A stretch of 64,000 bases of DNA from Bacteroidota bacterium. Lineage in GTDB: Bacteria > Bacteroidota > Bacteroidia > Flavobacteriales > Flavobacteriaceae. The notes beneath the pieces were generated by a model that did no database searches, had not been told where the DNA came from, and was given only the letters and a program-made list of their open reading frames with translations. Position 1 is the first letter of the stretch; the number at the start of each line of letters is the position of its first letter. A program made the position numbers and the translations under genes. Below are positions 9,163 to 18,080 of this stretch, piece after piece. The stretch spans positions 40,283 to 104,282 of the forward strand of contig CANFJB010000009.1 in assembly GCA_947447375.1 (NCBI GenBank), read 5' to 3'.

Positions 9163-11295
9163 TTATTGTATTAATATCTCTAGAATCTTTATCGCTGCAT
9201 CACTAATTTTTGTTCCAGGTCCAAAAATTGCTACAGCACCAGCATCAAATAAAAATTGGTAATCTTGAGCGGGAATTACACCTCCAACAACAACCATAAT
9301 GTCTTCTCGGCCGTATTTTTTTAGTTCTTCAATTACTTGAGGAACTAAAGTTTTATGACCAGCCGCCAATGATGAAACTCCTAAAATATGAACGTCATTT
9401 TCAATTGCTTGTTTTGCCGCTTCAGCTGGGGTTTGAAATAAAGGGCCTATATCAACATCAAAACCTACATCGGCATAACCAGTGGCTACAACTTTTGCGC
9501 CTCTATCATGGCCATCTTGTCCCATTTTTGCTATCATAATTCTAGGACGGCGACCTTCTTGCTTTGCAAATTCGTCTGCCATCAGTTTTGCTTTTTCAAA
9601 ACTACTGTCGTCTTTAATTTCTTTACTGTACACGCCGCTAAAGGATTTAATTTGAGCTTTATATCTTCCAAAAACAGTTTCTAAAGCATCGCTAATTTCA
9701 CCTAAAGTGGCTCTGTAACGCGCTGCTTCAATTGCAATTTCTAGTAAATTACCTTGACCAGTTTTTGCAGTTTCAACTAATTTTTCTAGTTTTTCCTTAA
9801 CCTTATTTGAATCTCGGGTTGCTTTTATTTGTTGTAATTGTTCGACTTGTTGCTTGCGAACCATCTCATTATCAACATCTAAAATATGTAATGGATCTTC
9901 TTTTTCTAATCGGTATTTGTTAATTCCAACAATAATATCCTGACCACTATCAATTCGTGCTTGTTTTCTTGCTGCGGCTTCTTCAATTCGAAGTTTTGGA
10001 ATTCCAGCTTCAATTGCTTTGGTCATTCCGCCTAATTCTTCAACTTCTTCAATTAATTTCCAAGCATTTTGAGCTATTTCATTGGTCAAACTTTCAACGT
10101 AATAACTTCCTGCCCAAGGGTCGACCGTTTTCGTAATTTTAGTTTCTTCTTGTAAATATATTTGTGTATTTCTTGCTATTCTTGCAGAGAAATCTGTTGG
10201 TAAAGCAATTGCTTCATCCAAAGCATTGGTGTGTAAAGATTGTGTTCCTCCAAAAGCAGCTGCCGTTGCTTCAATGCAAGTTCGAGCCACGTTATTAAAA
10301 GGATCTTGCTCAGTTAAACTCCAACCTGAAGTTTGACAATGGGTTCTTAAAGCCAATGATTTTTCGTCTTTTGGATCGAACTGTTTAACCAATTTAGCCC
10401 AAATCATTCTTGCGGCTCGCATTTTGGCAATTTCCATAAAATGATTCATTCCAATTGCCCAGAAAAAAGAAAGGCGAGGGGCAAATTCATCAATTTTCAT
10501 TCCAGTTGAAAGACCTGTACGAATGTATTCTAATCCGTCTGCTAAAGTATAAGCCAATTCAATATCGGCGGTAGCTCCAGCTTCTTGCATATGATATCCT
10601 GAAATAGAAATCGAATTGAATTTTGGCATTTTTTTGCTTGTATATTCAAATATATCAGCAATAATTTTCATTGAGGGTGTTGGAGGATAGATATAAGTAT
10701 TTCTAACCATAAACTCCTTCAAAATATCGTTTTGTATGGTTCCTGAAAGTTGTTCGGGTTGTACCCCTTGTTCTTCTGCAGCAACAATATAGAAAGCCAT
10801 AATCGGTAAAACCGCACCGTTCATTGTCATTGAAACCGACATTTCATTCAACGGAATTTGGTCGAATAAAACTTTCATATCTTCAACAGAATCGATTGCT
10901 ACTCCTGCTTTTCCAACGTCTCCAACCACGCGTTCATGGTCTGAATCGTAACCGCGGTGAGTTGGTAAATCAAATGCTATGGAAAGTCCTTTTTGACCTG
11001 CAGCTAAATTTCTTCTATAAAAAGCGTTGCTTTCTTCGGCGGTTGAAAAACCTGCATATTGTCGAATTGTCCATGGTTTTCTAACGAACATTGTTGTGTA
11101 AGGTCCTCTCAAAAATGGGGCAAACCCTGCACCAAAATCCAAATGTTCTATGTTATCAATATCCGATTTGGAGTAAGTTGAATTTAGTAGAATATCTTCA
11201 GCAGTTTTAAAAGCTTCCGATTTATTTTCAGTGCTTAAATCTTTGGAATTCTCTTTATCGAATAACGTAATATGTTGTAAATCTTTTCTTTTCAT
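9163..11295 (-). CDS. scpA: methylmalonyl-CoA mutase large (catalytic) subunit
   Basis: A 710-residue B12-dependent mutase that interconverts (R)-methylmalonyl-CoA and succinyl-CoA. The N-terminal barrel has [16 protein letters not shown] with Tyr80, VRNTYIYPP with Arg198 and SGYHMQEAG with His235, the substrate-carboxylate and radical-stabilising residues of true methylmalonyl-CoA mutase. The C-terminal B12 domain has [10 protein letters not shown] near residue 600, giving the lower axial histidine. It is expected to pair with the small subunit encoded two genes upstream and to need MeaB. The start lies 10 bases after the stop of the T9SS protein gene, so transcription is very likely shared. 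Family length is normal. Confidence 0.95.
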   Translation of the reverse strand: MKRKDLQHITLFDKENSKDLSTENKSEAFKTAEDILLNSTYSKSDIDNIEHLDFGAGFAPFLRGPYTTMFVRKPWTIRQYAGFSTAEESNAFYRRNLAAGQKGLSIAFDLPTHRGYDSDHERVVGDVGKAGVAIDSVEDMKVLFDQIPLNEMSVSMTMNGAVLPIMAFYIVAAEEQGVQPEQLSGTIQNDILKEFMVRNTYIYPPTPSMKIIADIFEYTSKKMPKFNSISISGYHMQEAGATADIELAYTLADGLEYIRTGLSTGMKIDEFAPRLSFFWAIGMNHFMEIAKMRAARMIWAKLVKQFDPKDEKSLALRTHCQTSGWSLTEQDPFNNVARTCIEATAAAFGGTQSLHTNALDEAIALPTDFSARIARNTQIYLQEETKITKTVDPWAGSYYVESLTNEIAQNAWKLIEEVEELGGMTKAIEAGIPKLRIEEAAARKQARIDSGQDIIVGINKYRLEKEDPLHILDVDNEMVRKQQVEQLQQIKATRDSNKVKEKLEKLVETAKTGQGNLLEIAIEAARYRATLGEISDALETVFGRYKAQIKSFSGVYSKEIKDDSSFEKAKLMADEFAKQEGRRPRIMIAKMGQDGHDRGAKVVATGYADVGFDVDIGPLFQTPAEAAKQAIENDVHILGVSSLAAGHKTLVPQVIEELKKYGREDIMVVVGGVIPAQDYQFLFDAGAVAIFGPGTKISDAAIKILEILIQ

Positions 11296-11305
11296 TTATT
11301 TTGAT

Positions 11306-13000
11306 TTACTCTTTAATGAATTTTTGATTATATCCATTATTTGTGCTAAAGAAGTAAATCCCTTTTTTTAAGTTATTTACTTCAATTAAAAAATTTGAAT
11401 TATCTGAAATTGTCCCTTTATTAATTATTCTTCCCGAAGTATCTGTTATAAAATAATTAATCCCTTTTAAATTTTCAACTCCACTTATTGTGAACGTATC
11501 CTTTACGGGATTTGGATAAAGTGTAAAAGATTTAGAATTAAATTCGTCGATTGATAAGTTGTTATTATTTAATTTAGCTACAAAAGTATTCAATCCTGAA
11601 CTTGTTGTGTTTAATGGTAAAAGGTTGAAATTGTCAAAAGCTATATTTTGACAATCAAATACTCCTGAAACAATTATATCATTCTGATTATTAAAATTAA
11701 TAGCACTAGGATTATTCCCCAACTGATTTCCTATACCAGTTGCAGTTTTAGTCCAATTATAATTAAAATTAGAATCAAGGTTTATTAATAGAGTTGTGTA
11801 ACCACCATTACAAATATAATTAGTATTATTAATACTCATATTACCACTTGGACTGAAATCGGCTCCAATAATTATATTTCCATTATGAGTAGTCAAACAA
11901 TCATCAAAAAAACTAATATTTTGAACACCAATGTTTCTTGCCATTAAAAAGACGGCGTTTGAATTGAATTTAGCAATATATAAGTCTTCAGCGCCAATTT
12001 TGTTTAAAGTTGTTGTTCCTATTTGAATATTATTATTTACAAATGTGCCATAAATAAATACATTTCCAAAATCATCTATATGAAAATCACCTTCTGTAGA
12101 TGCATTCTGAAAATCGGGGTAATTGTTAATATAATTTAAAGATATAAAATTACCCTCCAAATCAAGCTTTAGAATTATTAATTTAGGGACATTTGGATTT
12201 CCCATTTGAACAGAATTATTTTGATAAGCAAAGTTTTCAGAGTAGGTTTTTGCAACAATAATAATATTTTGATTATTAATAACTTTTACAATAGGTTTAT
12301 CCACAATACAATAAAAATTAAAAGGTTTTATCCAACTTAAATTGTTATTATTTTTTTTAAGAATATAGAAATCAGTATCACTTGGAGTTGTTGAATTTAT
12401 TTGAGTGCCTTCGACTAAAATTGATGTTCTGTATTCACCAAACAAGTAATAATTATTTAAATTGTCAATATCACCAGAATAAAGAGAAGATTTCCCGTAA
12501 TCAGTATCATACCAATTTACAGATCCGGTTATGGGATTTAAATTTATAGAGAAATATCTTTGATTACCTAAATTAGGAGTTGGTTCAAAATTAATGGTTA
12601 CTTCATCATTATAATTTATACTCCCAGAAAATGTATTTAACCCAACATAGCCACCTAAAATAATTTTATCATTATTATCTAATTTTAAAAAAGTTATTTC
12701 ATAATTAAATACAGTTCCAATTTCAATTTTTTTCGCCCAAATGAGGTTTCCTAAAGGATTCAATTTTATTAAATATCTTGAATCGTTGGTGCCATATAAT
12801 GTGATGTTTTCAAAATTCATCAAATTATTAAACCTTCCCAAAATATAAATATTATTTTGAGAATCAATAACTGTTTTTTTTGGCCAATTGCTACTATTAA
12901 TATTAGTTGAACATTTAGCCCACGCCCAAGAAGGAGTTTGAGCTTTCGTTTGAATAGAAATTAAAATTAAAATAAAAAGGAGTAAAGTGATTTTTTTCAT
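11306..13000 (-). CDS. T9SS-secreted protein with propeller-like repeats, unknown function
   Basis: A 564-residue protein with an N-terminal signal peptide (MKKITLLLFILILISIQTKAQ) and a C-terminal type A sorting domain beginning near LYPNPVKDTFTISGVENL and ending KKGIYFFSTNNGYNQKFIKE. It should cross the outer membrane by type IX secretion and be surface-attached or released. Between these lie Asn-rich beta-strand repeats of the type YLIKLNPLGNLIWAKKI / NIYILGRF, reminiscent of bacterial SBBP/propeller repeats. No catalytic motif is visible. It is wedged between the mutase subunit genes with gaps of 4 and 10 bases and has visibly higher A+T and Asn content than both neighbours, suggesting a later insertion. 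It has no obvious role in mutase chemistry. Confidence 0.82.
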   Translation of the reverse strand: MKKITLLLFILILISIQTKAQTPSWAWAKCSTNINSSNWPKKTVIDSQNNIYILGRFNNLMNFENITLYGTNDSRYLIKLNPLGNLIWAKKIEIGTVFNYEITFLKLDNNDKIILGGYVGLNTFSGSINYNDEVTINFEPTPNLGNQRYFSINLNPITGSVNWYDTDYGKSSLYSGDIDNLNNYYLFGEYRTSILVEGTQINSTTPSDTDFYILKKNNNNLSWIKPFNFYCIVDKPIVKVINNQNIIIVAKTYSENFAYQNNSVQMGNPNVPKLIILKLDLEGNFISLNYINNYPDFQNASTEGDFHIDDFGNVFIYGTFVNNNIQIGTTTLNKIGAEDLYIAKFNSNAVFLMARNIGVQNISFFDDCLTTHNGNIIIGADFSPSGNMSINNTNYICNGGYTTLLINLDSNFNYNWTKTATGIGNQLGNNPSAINFNNQNDIIVSGVFDCQNIAFDNFNLLPLNTTSSGLNTFVAKLNNNNLSIDEFNSKSFTLYPNPVKDTFTISGVENLKGINYFITDTSGRIINKGTISDNSNFLIEVNNLKKGIYFFSTNNGYNQKFIKE

Positions 13001-13004
13001 AGTA

Positions 13005-14372
13005 CTATTTTTCTTGGGTTAATCTTTCTTGCTCTAATTTTTCGGCTAATCTTTTTTCAATTATAGGTGTAATCAATGTTTTTCGGGGGTTTACTTTTAC
13101 AAATGGAAACAATTCTAAATCGTGTTTCATTTTGTCGTCTTTGTTCGGATATTTATTGGTTCCTAACAAAACTTCTTTCCCAGAATCGAATAATTCTTGT
13201 TCTTTATCTGCGCTTTCTTGAATTTTTCTTTTGATAATTCCCTCATTCAATTGTTTCAGAAAACCACCATTTACTTCAATATCTTTAAATAAAACCAGTG
13301 CTTTTTCAGCCAATTGATGGGTAAGGCTTTCTATATAATAAGTTCCATCGGCAGGATTATTCACCTTGTCGAAGTAGCTTTCATTTTTTAAAATTAATAG
13401 TTGATTTCTAGCTATTCTATCACCAAATTCATTGTCTTTATGGTATAACGCATCGTAAGGAAGATTCGCAATTGCATCGGCACCGCCAATTATCGCCGAC
13501 ATACATTCGGTTGTGGTGCGCAACATATTGACATTATAATCGTAAATTGTTTTGTTTCTTTTTGTTGGTGTTACAACCAAATGGCACTCTAAATTTGGGT
13601 TGTATTCTTTGGCTATACAATCAAATAAAATTCTGTAAGCACGCAATTTTGCTATTTCAAAAAAGTAATTGGTTCCCACAGAAATCTTAAAAACCATCGG
13701 CTGGTTGATTGTGGAAATTCGGTTTAAATATTCATTGGCATGAGCTAAAGAATACGCTAATTCCTGCACCATATTTGCACCAGCATTTTGGTACAAGGAA
13801 CTATTTATACTAATAATTGAGCTATTTGAAACTTGTTTTGAAATCAAATTTAGAGTTTCAAAATTGTCTTTTTCTTGGGTTTTAAACCAATTTCCATCTT
13901 TTGCAAGTTGGCCAATAGGATCGAGATTACAATATATTTTTGCGTTTCTTGATTTTGCTATGGTTTCAATTTTTGAAATGTAATTTACAGAAATGAAACT
14001 CAGGTTAAAGTAAATTTCACAAGTTTCTAAAGGAAGTTTTTCTAGAAGTTTAGTGATATCAATTGTTTCATTTTCGATGGTGAAAATAATACTATCTGCT
14101 CCACGTTCAATAGATTCTAAAGCTCTTTCAATTGATTTTTCAATGTCGAAAACAAATATGTTTTGGCAAATTTTAAATCCGTTTGCATTTGGATTTTCGG
14201 GTAGATTTTCTTGTAAGTCGTCTTGATTATAAAATGGTTTTACCTTAATGTTTTCAGGTGAATTCCAAATTAGAGTATCATTATAATCTTCGCCTTTGAG
14301 TTCGAATTGTATTTTTTGTTTCCACTGTTTGGAGGAAATAGGATCAAATTCAGAGAATAATGAATGTTTCAT
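13005..14372 (-). CDS. mutA: methylmalonyl-CoA mutase small (beta) subunit, short form
   Basis: A 455-residue mutase-fold protein related to the large subunit (ELAYSLAHANEYLNR, FFEIAKLRAYRILFD, NLPYDALYH, ADGTYYIESLTHQLAEKA) but without the catalytic Tyr/Arg/His set and without a B12 domain. The small subunit is a structural, non-catalytic partner of the heterodimer. Actinobacterial small subunits are about 620-640 residues and retain a degenerate B12-like domain. This one ends after the barrel, so that domain is missing; the clean stop and intact downstream operon argue against a recent truncation. It begins 5 bases after the DivIC-like stop, so the transcript probably continues from that gene. 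Confidence 0.88.
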   Translation of the reverse strand: MKHSLFSEFDPISSKQWKQKIQFELKGEDYNDTLIWNSPENIKVKPFYNQDDLQENLPENPNANGFKICQNIFVFDIEKSIERALESIERGADSIIFTIENETIDITKLLEKLPLETCEIYFNLSFISVNYISKIETIAKSRNAKIYCNLDPIGQLAKDGNWFKTQEKDNFETLNLISKQVSNSSIISINSSLYQNAGANMVQELAYSLAHANEYLNRISTINQPMVFKISVGTNYFFEIAKLRAYRILFDCIAKEYNPNLECHLVVTPTKRNKTIYDYNVNMLRTTTECMSAIIGGADAIANLPYDALYHKDNEFGDRIARNQLLILKNESYFDKVNNPADGTYYIESLTHQLAEKALVLFKDIEVNGGFLKQLNEGIIKRKIQESADKEQELFDSGKEVLLGTNKYPNKDDKMKHDLELFPFVKVNPRKTLITPIIEKRLAEKLEQERLTQEK

Positions 14373-14377
14373 TTTAT

Positions 14378-14710
14378 TTATTTTTTTATTGTATCTCCTT
14401 CATATTCAACAATGTAAATATCTTCATTTTCTCTTTTCATATAATATTTCTCCCGAGCATATTTTTCTACTTGATCTTGATTTTTTAGTAATTTGATACT
14501 TTGGTTGTCTTTCTTAATTTCGTCTTGATAGTATTTTTTATTGTCTTGTAACTCGTCAATTTGTTTGTTGAGTTGCCTTTGATCCATGTAAGAATAGTTG
14601 TCTAAAAACAGCATCCACACTGCAAATAGAAGTGATATTAAAAGGTACTTGTTGCTCACAATTTTGAGCCAAGTTTTTTTTTGTTTTGTTTCTTCTAACG
14701 GATTTTCCAT
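14378..14710 (-). CDS. septum formation initiator family protein (DivIC/FtsB-like)
   Basis: A 110-residue bitopic membrane protein. After a short cytoplasmic N-terminus there is one transmembrane helix (about 25-42, YLLISLLFAVWMLFLDNYS), then a coiled coil (about 48-82, RQLNKQIDELQDNKKYYQD), then a conserved C-terminal segment KYAREKYYMKRENEDIYIVEY. This arrangement is that of the FtsB/DivIC family, which links FtsL and FtsQ in the divisome. It lies 5 bases upstream of the mutase small-subunit gene. That linkage is probably a transcriptional convenience and not a functional tie. Confidence 0.88.
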   Translation of the reverse strand: MENPLEETKQKKTWLKIVSNKYLLISLLFAVWMLFLDNYSYMDQRQLNKQIDELQDNKKYYQDEIKKDNQSIKLLKNQDQVEKYAREKYYMKRENEDIYIVEYEGDTIKK

Positions 14711-14729
14711 AGTAATTTTTGATCTTTTT

Positions 14730-14794
14730 TAGCCCTGATGGAAGCGGTATCCCAAGCCTTTGCTTGGATTTAGCGGACAGCAGGAAAATGCTCC
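14730..14794 (+). repeat. dispersed structured repeat, copy 3
   Basis: Copy 3, plus orientation: TAGCCCTGATGGAAGCGG ... ACAGCAGGAAAATGCTCC, with inner hairpin CCAAGC/GCTTGG. It lies between the DivIC-like start and the udk stop. Confidence 0.7.
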
Positions 14795-14826
14795 AAAAAA
14801 ATATTGGTATAAAATTAATGAAAATT

Positions 14827-15435
14827 TTATAAAATTCTTTGATTTATTACGGCACGAACTACATCAATTGCAACGGTGTTGTATTTATCGTTTGGAATAA
14901 TGATATCGGCAAATGCTTTGGTTGGTTCGATAAACTGCTCGTGCATAGGTTTTAGCGTGGTTTGGTAACGGCTTAGCACTTCATCCATATCGCGTCCACG
15001 TTCTGCAATATCGCGTCTAAGTCTTCGAATTAAACGTTCGTCAGAATCGGCGTGAACGTATATTTTTACATCAAAAAGTTCTCTTAATTCAGCATTGGCA
15101 AGGATTAAAATTCCTTCCACAATCATTACTTTTCTAGGATGCGTGAAAACGGTATCGTCTGTTCTGTTGTGTGTTACGAAAGAATAAACGGGTTGGTTAA
15201 TGTTATTTCCCGCTTTTAATTCTTTTAGATGTGCTACTAAAAGTTCAAAATCGATGGCTCTAGGATGGTCAAAGTTGATTAAAGAACGTTCTTCGAAGCT
15301 AAGATTATGATTTTCTTTATAATAGGAATCTTGAGAAATAATCCCCACTTCGGTTTCTGGTAATTCATTCATTATTTGGTGAACTACGGTTGTTTTTCCA
15401 CTTCCTGTTCCGCCAGCAATTCCAATTATTAACAT
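14827..15435 (-). CDS. udk: uridine kinase
   Basis: A 202-residue P-loop kinase of the pyrimidine salvage pathway that phosphorylates uridine and cytidine. The Walker A motif GIAGGTGSGKTT is at residues 4-15. The family motifs SQDSYYKE, NFDHPRAID, YSFVTHNR, VEGIL and RRLRRDIAERGR follow, and the length is normal for Udk. It is upstream of the DivIC-like gene on the same strand, but a dispersed repeat intervenes, so co-transcription is uncertain. Confidence 0.95.
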   Translation of the reverse strand: MLIIGIAGGTGSGKTTVVHQIMNELPETEVGIISQDSYYKENHNLSFEERSLINFDHPRAIDFELLVAHLKELKAGNNINQPVYSFVTHNRTDDTVFTHPRKVMIVEGILILANAELRELFDVKIYVHADSDERLIRRLRRDIAERGRDMDEVLSRYQTTLKPMHEQFIEPTKAFADIIIPNDKYNTVAIDVVRAVINQRIL

Positions 15436-15502
15436 AGATTTTATTTTAGTTAAGCAAAAATAACATTTTATATTATGAAATTTATAATTTGAGTTGAGTT
15501 TT

Positions 15503-16297
15503 CTAACTAAATTTCAAACGCACAAAAACATGTTTGATTCCTTTTTTGTCGGAATCTCTTTCGTCTATTTCTAGAATATCGGTTAGTGATTTTAGTAGAG
15601 GAGTGAGTTTGGTATAACCATAATTTCTTGGATCGAATTCGGGTTTTTTCTTAACGATTAGGTTACCAACATCTCCTAGAAATGCCCAACCATCGTCGTC
15701 ACAAATGGCTTCAATGGTGGCTTCAATTAATTCGATGGTTTGTAAATCGATTTTTTGAACGACCTCTTTTTCTACAATTTCTTTTTCAGGAGTTCCTTTT
15801 TCAACTACTTTTTTAGTGTCGTTTGTTGCGGTTTTCGTTACTTTCTTTTTCACTGCGCCTTGTAAAACTTCGATATATATAAATCGGTCACAGGCCACAA
15901 TGAAGGAGTTTGGCGTTTTCTTTTCTCCCATTCCAATTACATTCATGCCTGATTCTCGGAGTCGGATCGCGAGACGAGTGAAGTCGGAGTCGCTAGAAAC
16001 AATACAAAATCCATCTACTTTATCGGAATAGAGTAAATCCATTGCATCGATAATCATGGCTGAATCGGAGGAGTTTTTTCCTACGGTGTAACTGTATTGT
16101 TGAATTGGGGTAATTGCGTGTTCGAGTAAAACTGATTTCCAACCGTTGGCATTTGGTTTGGTCCAATCGGCATAAATTCGTTTGGTTGTTGGTGTTCCAT
16201 ATTTTGCGATTTCTTCCATCATTCCTTTTACATTGCTGTAGGGAATGTTGTCGGCATCGATTAATACGGCTATTTTTAGTTCTTTATTTTGATTCAT
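15503..16297 (-). CDS. NYN domain and OST-HTH/LOTUS domain protein (LabA-like)
   Basis: A roughly 264-residue cytoplasmic protein. The N-terminal NYN (PIN-like nuclease) domain has the acidic residues expected for metal-dependent RNA cleavage: VLIDADNIP, SSDSAMIIDAMDLL and IVSSDSDF. A charged Lys/Glu-rich linker (about 145-185) follows, then a C-terminal OST-HTH/LOTUS module (GWAFLGDVGNLIVKKKPEF, NYGYTKLTPLLKSL), which binds RNA or protein partners in other families. A longer reading frame exists upstream, but MNQNKELKIAVLIDADN is the natural start. The cellular target is unknown. It diverges from the SPT-type gene. Confidence 0.87.
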   Translation of the reverse strand: MNQNKELKIAVLIDADNIPYSNVKGMMEEIAKYGTPTTKRIYADWTKPNANGWKSVLLEHAITPIQQYSYTVGKNSSDSAMIIDAMDLLYSDKVDGFCIVSSDSDFTRLAIRLRESGMNVIGMGEKKTPNSFIVACDRFIYIEVLQGAVKKKVTKTATNDTKKVVEKGTPEKEIVEKEVVQKIDLQTIELIEATIEAICDDDGWAFLGDVGNLIVKKKPEFDPRNYGYTKLTPLLKSLTDILEIDERDSDKKGIKHVFVRLKFS

Positions 16298-16392
16298 TTT
16301 TATTGTATTTGTATTGAAATTGCAATTGTCATTCTTTTGACCTGCAGCAATTTTAATCAAAGGTACGATGTTTCTAGTTTAATCGGATGCCC

Positions 16393-16461
16393 TAGCCCAG
16401 ATAGAAATGGAAATCCTGCGCTTTTTAGCGCAGATTGTAATGAATAGCTGGAAAAAGCTCC
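16393..16461 (+). repeat. dispersed structured repeat, copy 4
   Basis: Copy 4, plus orientation, in the divergent space between the NYN gene and the SPT-type gene. Its start is TAGCCCAGATAGAAATGG, its inner hairpin CTGCGC/GCGCAG, and it ends AAAAAGCTCC. Confidence 0.65.
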
Positions 16462-16548
16462 TAAAAAAAACATAATTTTAATCTGTTATTAAGGTATAAA
16501 TATTTATTTTTGCGAGATAGTTAGAATAATAAAATTTTCAAAAACGAG

Positions 16549-17811
16549 ATGGTAAAAGATTTATTCGAAAGAATTCAAAAAAATAAAGGTCCATTAGGAA
16601 AGTGGGCTTCACAAGCTGAGGGATATTATGTTTTTCCAAAATTAGAAGGAGAATTAGGGCCGAGAATGAAGTTTCAAGGCAAGGATATTTTGAATTGGAG
16701 TTTGAATGATTATTTAGGTCTAGCCAATCATCCAGAAGTTCGTAAAGCCGACACTGATGCTGCGATTGAATATGGTGCTGCCTACCCGATGGGAGCGAGA
16801 ATGATGAGTGGTCACACCAATTATCACGAACAATTAGAGCGTGAATTGGCTGAATTTGTAATGAAAGAATCGGCTTATTTATTGAATTTTGGTTACCAAG
16901 GAATTATGTCAACTATTGACGCTTTGGTGACTAGAAATGATGTTATTGTTTATGATGTTGATGCTCACGCTTGTATCATAGACGGGGTGAGATTGCATAG
17001 TGGAAAGCGTTTTACGTACCGACACAATGATGTGGAAAGTATGGAGAAAAACTTGGAGCGTGCTACAAAATTAGCTGAAACTACTGGTGGTGGAATTTTA
17101 TTTATTACCGAAGGAGTTTTTGGAATGCGAGGGCAACAAGGGAAATTGAAGGAAGTGGTTGCGATGAAGAAGAAATACAATTTCCGATTACTTGTTGACG
17201 ACGCGCATGGTTTTGGAACTCTTGGAAAAACGGGAGCTGGAGCAGGTGAGGAGCAAGGAGTTCAAGACGGAATAGATGTTTATTTTTCTACGTTTGCAAA
17301 ATCGATGGCTAATATTGGGGCTTTTGTTGCTGGTGATAAAGAAATTATAGATTACTTAAAATACAATTTACGTTCTCAAATGTTTGCCAAAGCATTACCG
17401 ATGATTCAAACGGTAGGTTCTTTAAAAAGGTTGGAATTATTACGTAATTCACCTGAAATTAAAGATAAATTGTGGGTAAACGTGAATGCGTTGCAAAATG
17501 GATTAAAGGAAAAAGGGTTCAATATTGGCGATACCAATACTTGTATTACGCCGGTTTACCTTGAAGGAAGTATTCCTGAGGCGATGGTTATGGTGAATGA
17601 TTTGAGAGAAAATTACGGAATTTTCCTTTCTATTGTGGTTTATCCAGTTATCCCTAAAGGCATAATTTTATTGAGAATGATTCCTACTGCCTCGCATACT
17701 TTGGCAGATGTGGAGGAAACATTAACTGCATTTGAGGCAATTAGAGAGAAATTAGAAAACGGAACTTATAAAGAAATCGCTGAAAAGACAACTGTTAATT
17801 TAGACGCTTAA
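16549..17811 (+). CDS. SPT/KBL-type alpha-oxoamine synthase (candidate sphingolipid or sulfonolipid enzyme)
   Basis: A 420-residue PLP-dependent fold-type I enzyme that condenses an amino acid with an acyl-thioester and releases CO2. The PLP lysine is Lys251 in STFAKSMANIGAF, with His140 (DVDAHACIIDG) stacking on the cofactor and Asp218/His220 in VDDAHGFGTLG. The N-terminal WSLNDYLGLANHPEV and MGARMMSGHTNYHEQLE are typical of the family. Relatives include serine palmitoyltransferase, cysteate acyltransferase for sulfonolipid (capnine) synthesis, and 2-amino-3-ketobutyrate CoA ligase. No threonine dehydrogenase is nearby, and an N-acyltransferase-like gene faces it, so a lipid role is favoured (inference). 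It carries its own terminator. Confidence 0.85.
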   Translation: MVKDLFERIQKNKGPLGKWASQAEGYYVFPKLEGELGPRMKFQGKDILNWSLNDYLGLANHPEVRKADTDAAIEYGAAYPMGARMMSGHTNYHEQLERELAEFVMKESAYLLNFGYQGIMSTIDALVTRNDVIVYDVDAHACIIDGVRLHSGKRFTYRHNDVESMEKNLERATKLAETTGGGILFITEGVFGMRGQQGKLKEVVAMKKKYNFRLLVDDAHGFGTLGKTGAGAGEEQGVQDGIDVYFSTFAKSMANIGAFVAGDKEIIDYLKYNLRSQMFAKALPMIQTVGSLKRLELLRNSPEIKDKLWVNVNALQNGLKEKGFNIGDTNTCITPVYLEGSIPEAMVMVNDLRENYGIFLSIVVYPVIPKGIILLRMIPTASHTLADVEETLTAFEAIREKLENGTYKEIAEKTTVNLDA

Positions 17812-17837
17812 TATTTAGAAGTTTAAAGTTTAAAGTT

Positions 17838-17870
17838 AAAATCCATTCGTTTTTACGAATGGATTTTTTT
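17838..17870 (+). terminator. terminator of the SPT-type gene
   Basis: AAAATCCATTCGT pairs with ACGAATGGATTTT around a T-rich loop and ends in a run of eight Ts, 27 bases after the stop codon. Confidence 0.85.
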
Positions 17871-17895
17871 TGAGATTTATTTTCTTCGGCTTGAC

Positions 17896-18041
17896 GCTGC
17901 GCAAAGTCTCCCGACTTTGAGCTACTACTAACTAGTGTCTTTATAAAATAGAATCAATCTCATTTCTTTTTAATAAAATCTATAATATTTCTAATGTGCT
18001 TTTTGTAAATCATAGCTCAAAGTCCGGAGACTTTGCGCAGC
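17896..18041. repeat. 146-bp element with 29-bp terminal inverted repeats
   Basis: The arm at 17896-17924 and the arm at 18013-18041 are reverse complements with one mismatch in 29. Each arm is itself a hairpin (CAAAGTC...GACTTTG). The 88 bases between are AT-rich and non-coding. The shape suggests a MITE-like or REP-like mobile element, or a strong bidirectional hairpin between convergent genes. No flanking target duplication was identified with confidence. Confidence 0.7.
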
Positions 18042-18080
18042 ATGGGCGCAAAGTTTTACGCAAAGTACGCTAGAAATTAA

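Noticed and set aside
10824..11084. 86-codon plus-strand frame inside the mutase large-subunit gene
   Set aside because: It is antisense to a well-conserved coding region.
9163..11295. Loss of the catalytic tyrosine in methylmalonyl-CoA mutase (the TTMF stretch at residues 67-70)
   Set aside because: Realignment on IRQYAG shows the catalytic tyrosine is Tyr80 and is present; the Phe at residue 70 is not the active-site position.
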